In this document: one piece after another, positions 22,372-24,252 of the stretch
How positions within the stretch are numbered: position 1 is the first letter of the stretch
Layout of the letters: every line of letters starts with the position of its first letter
Origin: an uncultured Anaerosolibacter sp.
Lineage (GTDB): Bacteria; Bacillota_A; Clostridia; Peptostreptococcales; Thermotaleaceae
Reading direction: 5' to 3'
Assembly: GCA_937948705.1 (NCBI GenBank)
Contig: CALECF010000183.1
Location: forward strand, 1-24,252
Length of the DNA: 24,252 nt
The notes under the pieces: model-generated
Databases searched by the model: none
What the model was told of the DNA's origin: nothing
Seen by the model: the letters and a program-made list of their open reading frames with translations, nothing else
Made by a program: the position numbers and the translations under genes

Positions 22372-23127
22372 ATGGATCTTAAAATCGTTTATTTATGTTT
22401 TTTTGGATTTCTAGCCCAATTTATCGACTCTATTGCCGGTGGTGGTGGTCTAATCAGTATTCCTGCACTCTTTGCCTTCGGTATCCCTCCCCATTTTGCA
22501 TTGGGTACCAATAAATTCGGCGCCATGTTTGGCACCGTCTCTAGCTCTATAGGTTTCATACAATCTAAAAAAATACATATTCCCATGTTAAAGTATATGG
22601 TTCCATGTACTATTGTTGGCGCTGTATTAGGGGTAAATACTGTATTGTTAATTGACCAGAAAATATTGAGCAGTATTATTTTAGTCCTTCTTGCCGTTGT
22701 CTGTGTTTATACAGTGCTAAAAAAGGACTTGGGCAGTACAGACGAATTTTCTGGCATGAGTCGAAAAAACATCTTGATTGGTTGTTCCATTGCATTTATT
22801 TTAGGTTTTTATGATGGTTTCTTTGGTCCTGGAACTGGATCTTTCCTGATTTTTTCATTTATCACCTTTCTAGGATTCGATTTCTTAGTAAGCTGTGGTA
22901 ATGGGAAGGTCCTAAATGCCTGCAGCGGCCTGGCATCCTTTGTCGTCTTTGCCCTCCATGGAAAAGTCATCTATGCCGTAGGTATTCCTTTGGCCATATC
23001 GATGATTCTAGGTGCCCTTGTGGGTACAAAGCTAGCCATAAAGAACGGCGCAAAGTTAATCAAGCCAATATTTCTAGTCGTTTCTTTAGGCTTCATTATC
23101 AAGTTATCCTATGGATTTTTTCAATAG
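22372..23127 (+). CDS. TauE/SafE (TSUP) family permease
   Basis: A 251-residue inner-membrane protein with about seven to eight hydrophobic segments. The family hallmarks occur twice, once per half: FIDSIAGGGGLISIPAL with ALGTNKFGAMFGT near the N-terminus, and GFYDGFFGPGTGSFLIF with GNGKVLNACSGLASF in the second half. TSUP proteins move sulfite, sulfoacetate, other organosulfur anions or carboxylates; the actual substrate cannot be told here and no sulfur genes flank it. ATG at 22372 follows CGGAGG. Single-gene unit between its own promoter and terminator. Confidence 0.92.
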   Translation: MDLKIVYLCFFGFLAQFIDSIAGGGGLISIPALFAFGIPPHFALGTNKFGAMFGTVSSSIGFIQSKKIHIPMLKYMVPCTIVGAVLGVNTVLLIDQKILSSIILVLLAVVCVYTVLKKDLGSTDEFSGMSRKNILIGCSIAFILGFYDGFFGPGTGSFLIFSFITFLGFDFLVSCGNGKVLNACSGLASFVVFALHGKVIYAVGIPLAISMILGALVGTKLAIKNGAKLIKPIFLVVSLGFIIKLSYGFFQ

Positions 23128-23129
23128 AG

Positions 23130-23155
23130 AGACGGTAGATTTATATCTACCGTCT
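23130..23155 (+). terminator. Terminator of the TauE/SafE gene
   Basis: An 11-bp perfect stem (23130-23140 with 23145-23155), a 4-nt loop and GTTTTATTA after it. Confidence 0.85.
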
Positions 23156-23185
23156 GTTTTATTACTGGCCATTGGTTCCCCTTCA

Positions 23186-24252
23186 CTATCCTTTGATGAC
23201 ACAAATGGTTCTCAACTTCTTTATGGGCCGCACGATATCTAACTCCTGGGAGATGACAAAGTCAATATCCTTATAGGCTTTTCTGCTTTCTTCTGATATA
23301 TCATTCTTATTGTTTTTTCCCAAAATCACGTGGTTTTTTTGCAAATCTAGTAGCGTATCTTCCACTGAATAACTTGCTTTCGCTTTATTCCGTGACAGCA
23401 CTCTTCCGGCGCCATGGGAACATGAGTCGAAAGAAGCAGGATTGCCAACGCCCTCTACGATGTAGGAATAGGACCCCATGGCACCCGGTACAATACCCCG
23501 CATCCCCTTCGATACACGAATTGCCCCTTTCCGGTGAACCCATACCTCTTTTCCATAATGCACTTCTTGTGCAGCATAATTATGATGGGCATTCACCTCA
23601 TTACTGAATTTCATATGGGGAAGCTTTTTCGCCATTTCAGTTTTTATGATCTCAATCATACGCTTTCTATTATACATAGCAAAGGCCAAAGCCATGTTCA
23701 TCCACTGAATATAGTCCTGGCCAGCCTCGTCCTTTACAGATAAATATGACAAATCATAAGATCCAGGCACCTTCACATTATCCCGTTTATTTATATCCTT
23801 TGCCAAACGATCAAAGTAATCAGCAATCTGACTTCCCATATTTCTGCTGCCACTGTGCACCATGATTCCAATCATGTCTTTCTCATCCCCTTGAATTTCT
23901 ATAAAATGATTTCCCGAACCTAGTGTACCGATCTGTTGAAAAGCATTGGGAAAACACGATTTCCACAATTCAGGGTGTTTTTTTTTCTGGTTTTTCTCAA
24001 ATTCACTGTCTTCTCGAACCAACTCATGAAAATTGAAAAATTCCTCTGACTCCTGCAGCTTACTATGCTTTGCAAAACCTGTTGGAATGTTTCTCATGAT
24101 TTGCCCCACCAAATGTTTATATTCATCTTCCTTAAGCTCAGATCGATGGATATTGGTATCCATATAGGCCATACCACAGCCGATGTCCTTACCAACCCCA
24201 TTGGGAATTACTGTATCAATGGCAGCAATAACGCCCCCAATCGGCATGCCGA
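23186..24252 (-). CDS. rtcB: RtcB-type RNA ligase, N-terminus outside window
   Basis: RtcB joins RNA 2',3'-cyclic phosphate or 3'-phosphate ends to 5'-OH ends using GTP and Mn2+. About 355 C-terminal residues are visible; the frame stays open at 24252 and begins GMPIGGVIAAI, so about 50 residues including the start are missing. Metal and catalytic residues are present: the Asp and Cys of GKDIGCGM, the His of GSGNHFIE, the His of VHSGSRN, and the guanylylated His of SHGAGR. HHNYAAQE is a further conserved block. The spacing fits the shorter RtcB group. It is convergent with the TauE/SafE gene; no archease or RNA cyclase gene is visible. Confidence 0.94.
   Translation of the reverse strand, partial: GMPIGGVIAAIDTVIPNGVGKDIGCGMAYMDTNIHRSELKEDEYKHLVGQIMRNIPTGFAKHSKLQESEEFFNFHELVREDSEFEKNQKKKHPELWKSCFPNAFQQIGTLGSGNHFIEIQGDEKDMIGIMVHSGSRNMGSQIADYFDRLAKDINKRDNVKVPGSYDLSYLSVKDEAGQDYIQWMNMALAFAMYNRKRMIEIIKTEMAKKLPHMKFSNEVNAHHNYAAQEVHYGKEVWVHRKGAIRVSKGMRGIVPGAMGSYSYIVEGVGNPASFDSCSHGAGRVLSRNKAKASYSVEDTLLDLQKNHVILGKNNKNDISEESRKAYKDIDFVISQELDIVRPIKKLRTICVIKG

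Overview
The window reads as chromosomal DNA of a low-GC Gram-positive anaerobe of the Clostridia. The evidence is AT-rich promoters, strong AGGAGG-type ribosome binding sites, TTG/GTG starts, T-box and riboswitch leaders with intrinsic terminators, a GatCAB route to Asn-tRNA, tungstate uptake and a RemA-like protein. The gene set resembles Alkaliphilus-type genomes; that placement is inference from protein style, not from a search. No rRNA, tRNA, insertion sequence, phage gene or CRISPR array was found.

Layout. (1) 1-2942, minus: a secreted peptidoglycan-binding surface protein that runs off the left edge, and a C45-type N-terminal-nucleophile hydrolase with a C-terminal TPR tail. Between them is a paired direct repeat that looks like a regulator site. 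(2) 3089-4937, plus: an arsenic operon of a cysteine-rich MarR regulator, arsM and an arsN1-like acetyltransferase, with a palindromic operator over its promoter. (3) 4940-5681, minus: a 46-aa orphan and a RemA-family protein with its own promoter. (4) 5726-10659, minus: promoter, T-box, archaeal-type aspS, gatC, gatA, gatB, the indirect pathway for Asn-tRNA (and Gln-tRNA). The probable T-box specifier is AAC (Asn). (5) 10713-12069: a CDF metal exporter (minus) and a 59-aa orphan (plus). (6) 12119-14876, minus: promoter, Moco/Tuco-family riboswitch with terminator, tupB, tupC, tupA for tungstate import. (7) 14996-17529: a SIMPL-domain protein (plus), then on the minus strand a gamma-carbonic anhydrase and a YugP-type membrane metallopeptidase preceded by a yybP-ykoY manganese riboswitch. 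(8) 17648-19042, plus: an MBL-fold hydrolase and a small YdcZ-type membrane protein. (9) 19100-22155, minus: a GGDEF protein, a membrane-anchored MutS-like ATPase and a coiled-coil protein. (10) 22307-23155, plus: a TauE/SafE permease. (11) 23186-24252, minus: RtcB, truncated by the right edge.

Metals and RNA control recur. Tungsten cofactor (riboswitch on tup), manganese (riboswitch on YugP), a zinc-type CDF pump and arsenic (marR-arsM-arsN1) each have a dedicated gene set. Three long leaders (T-box, Moco/Tuco, yybP-ykoY) each end in an intrinsic terminator, so transcription attenuation is the dominant visible regulation. The points most worth following are the manganese riboswitch controlling a membrane protease rather than a transporter, and the cysteine-pair MarR that probably senses trivalent arsenic.
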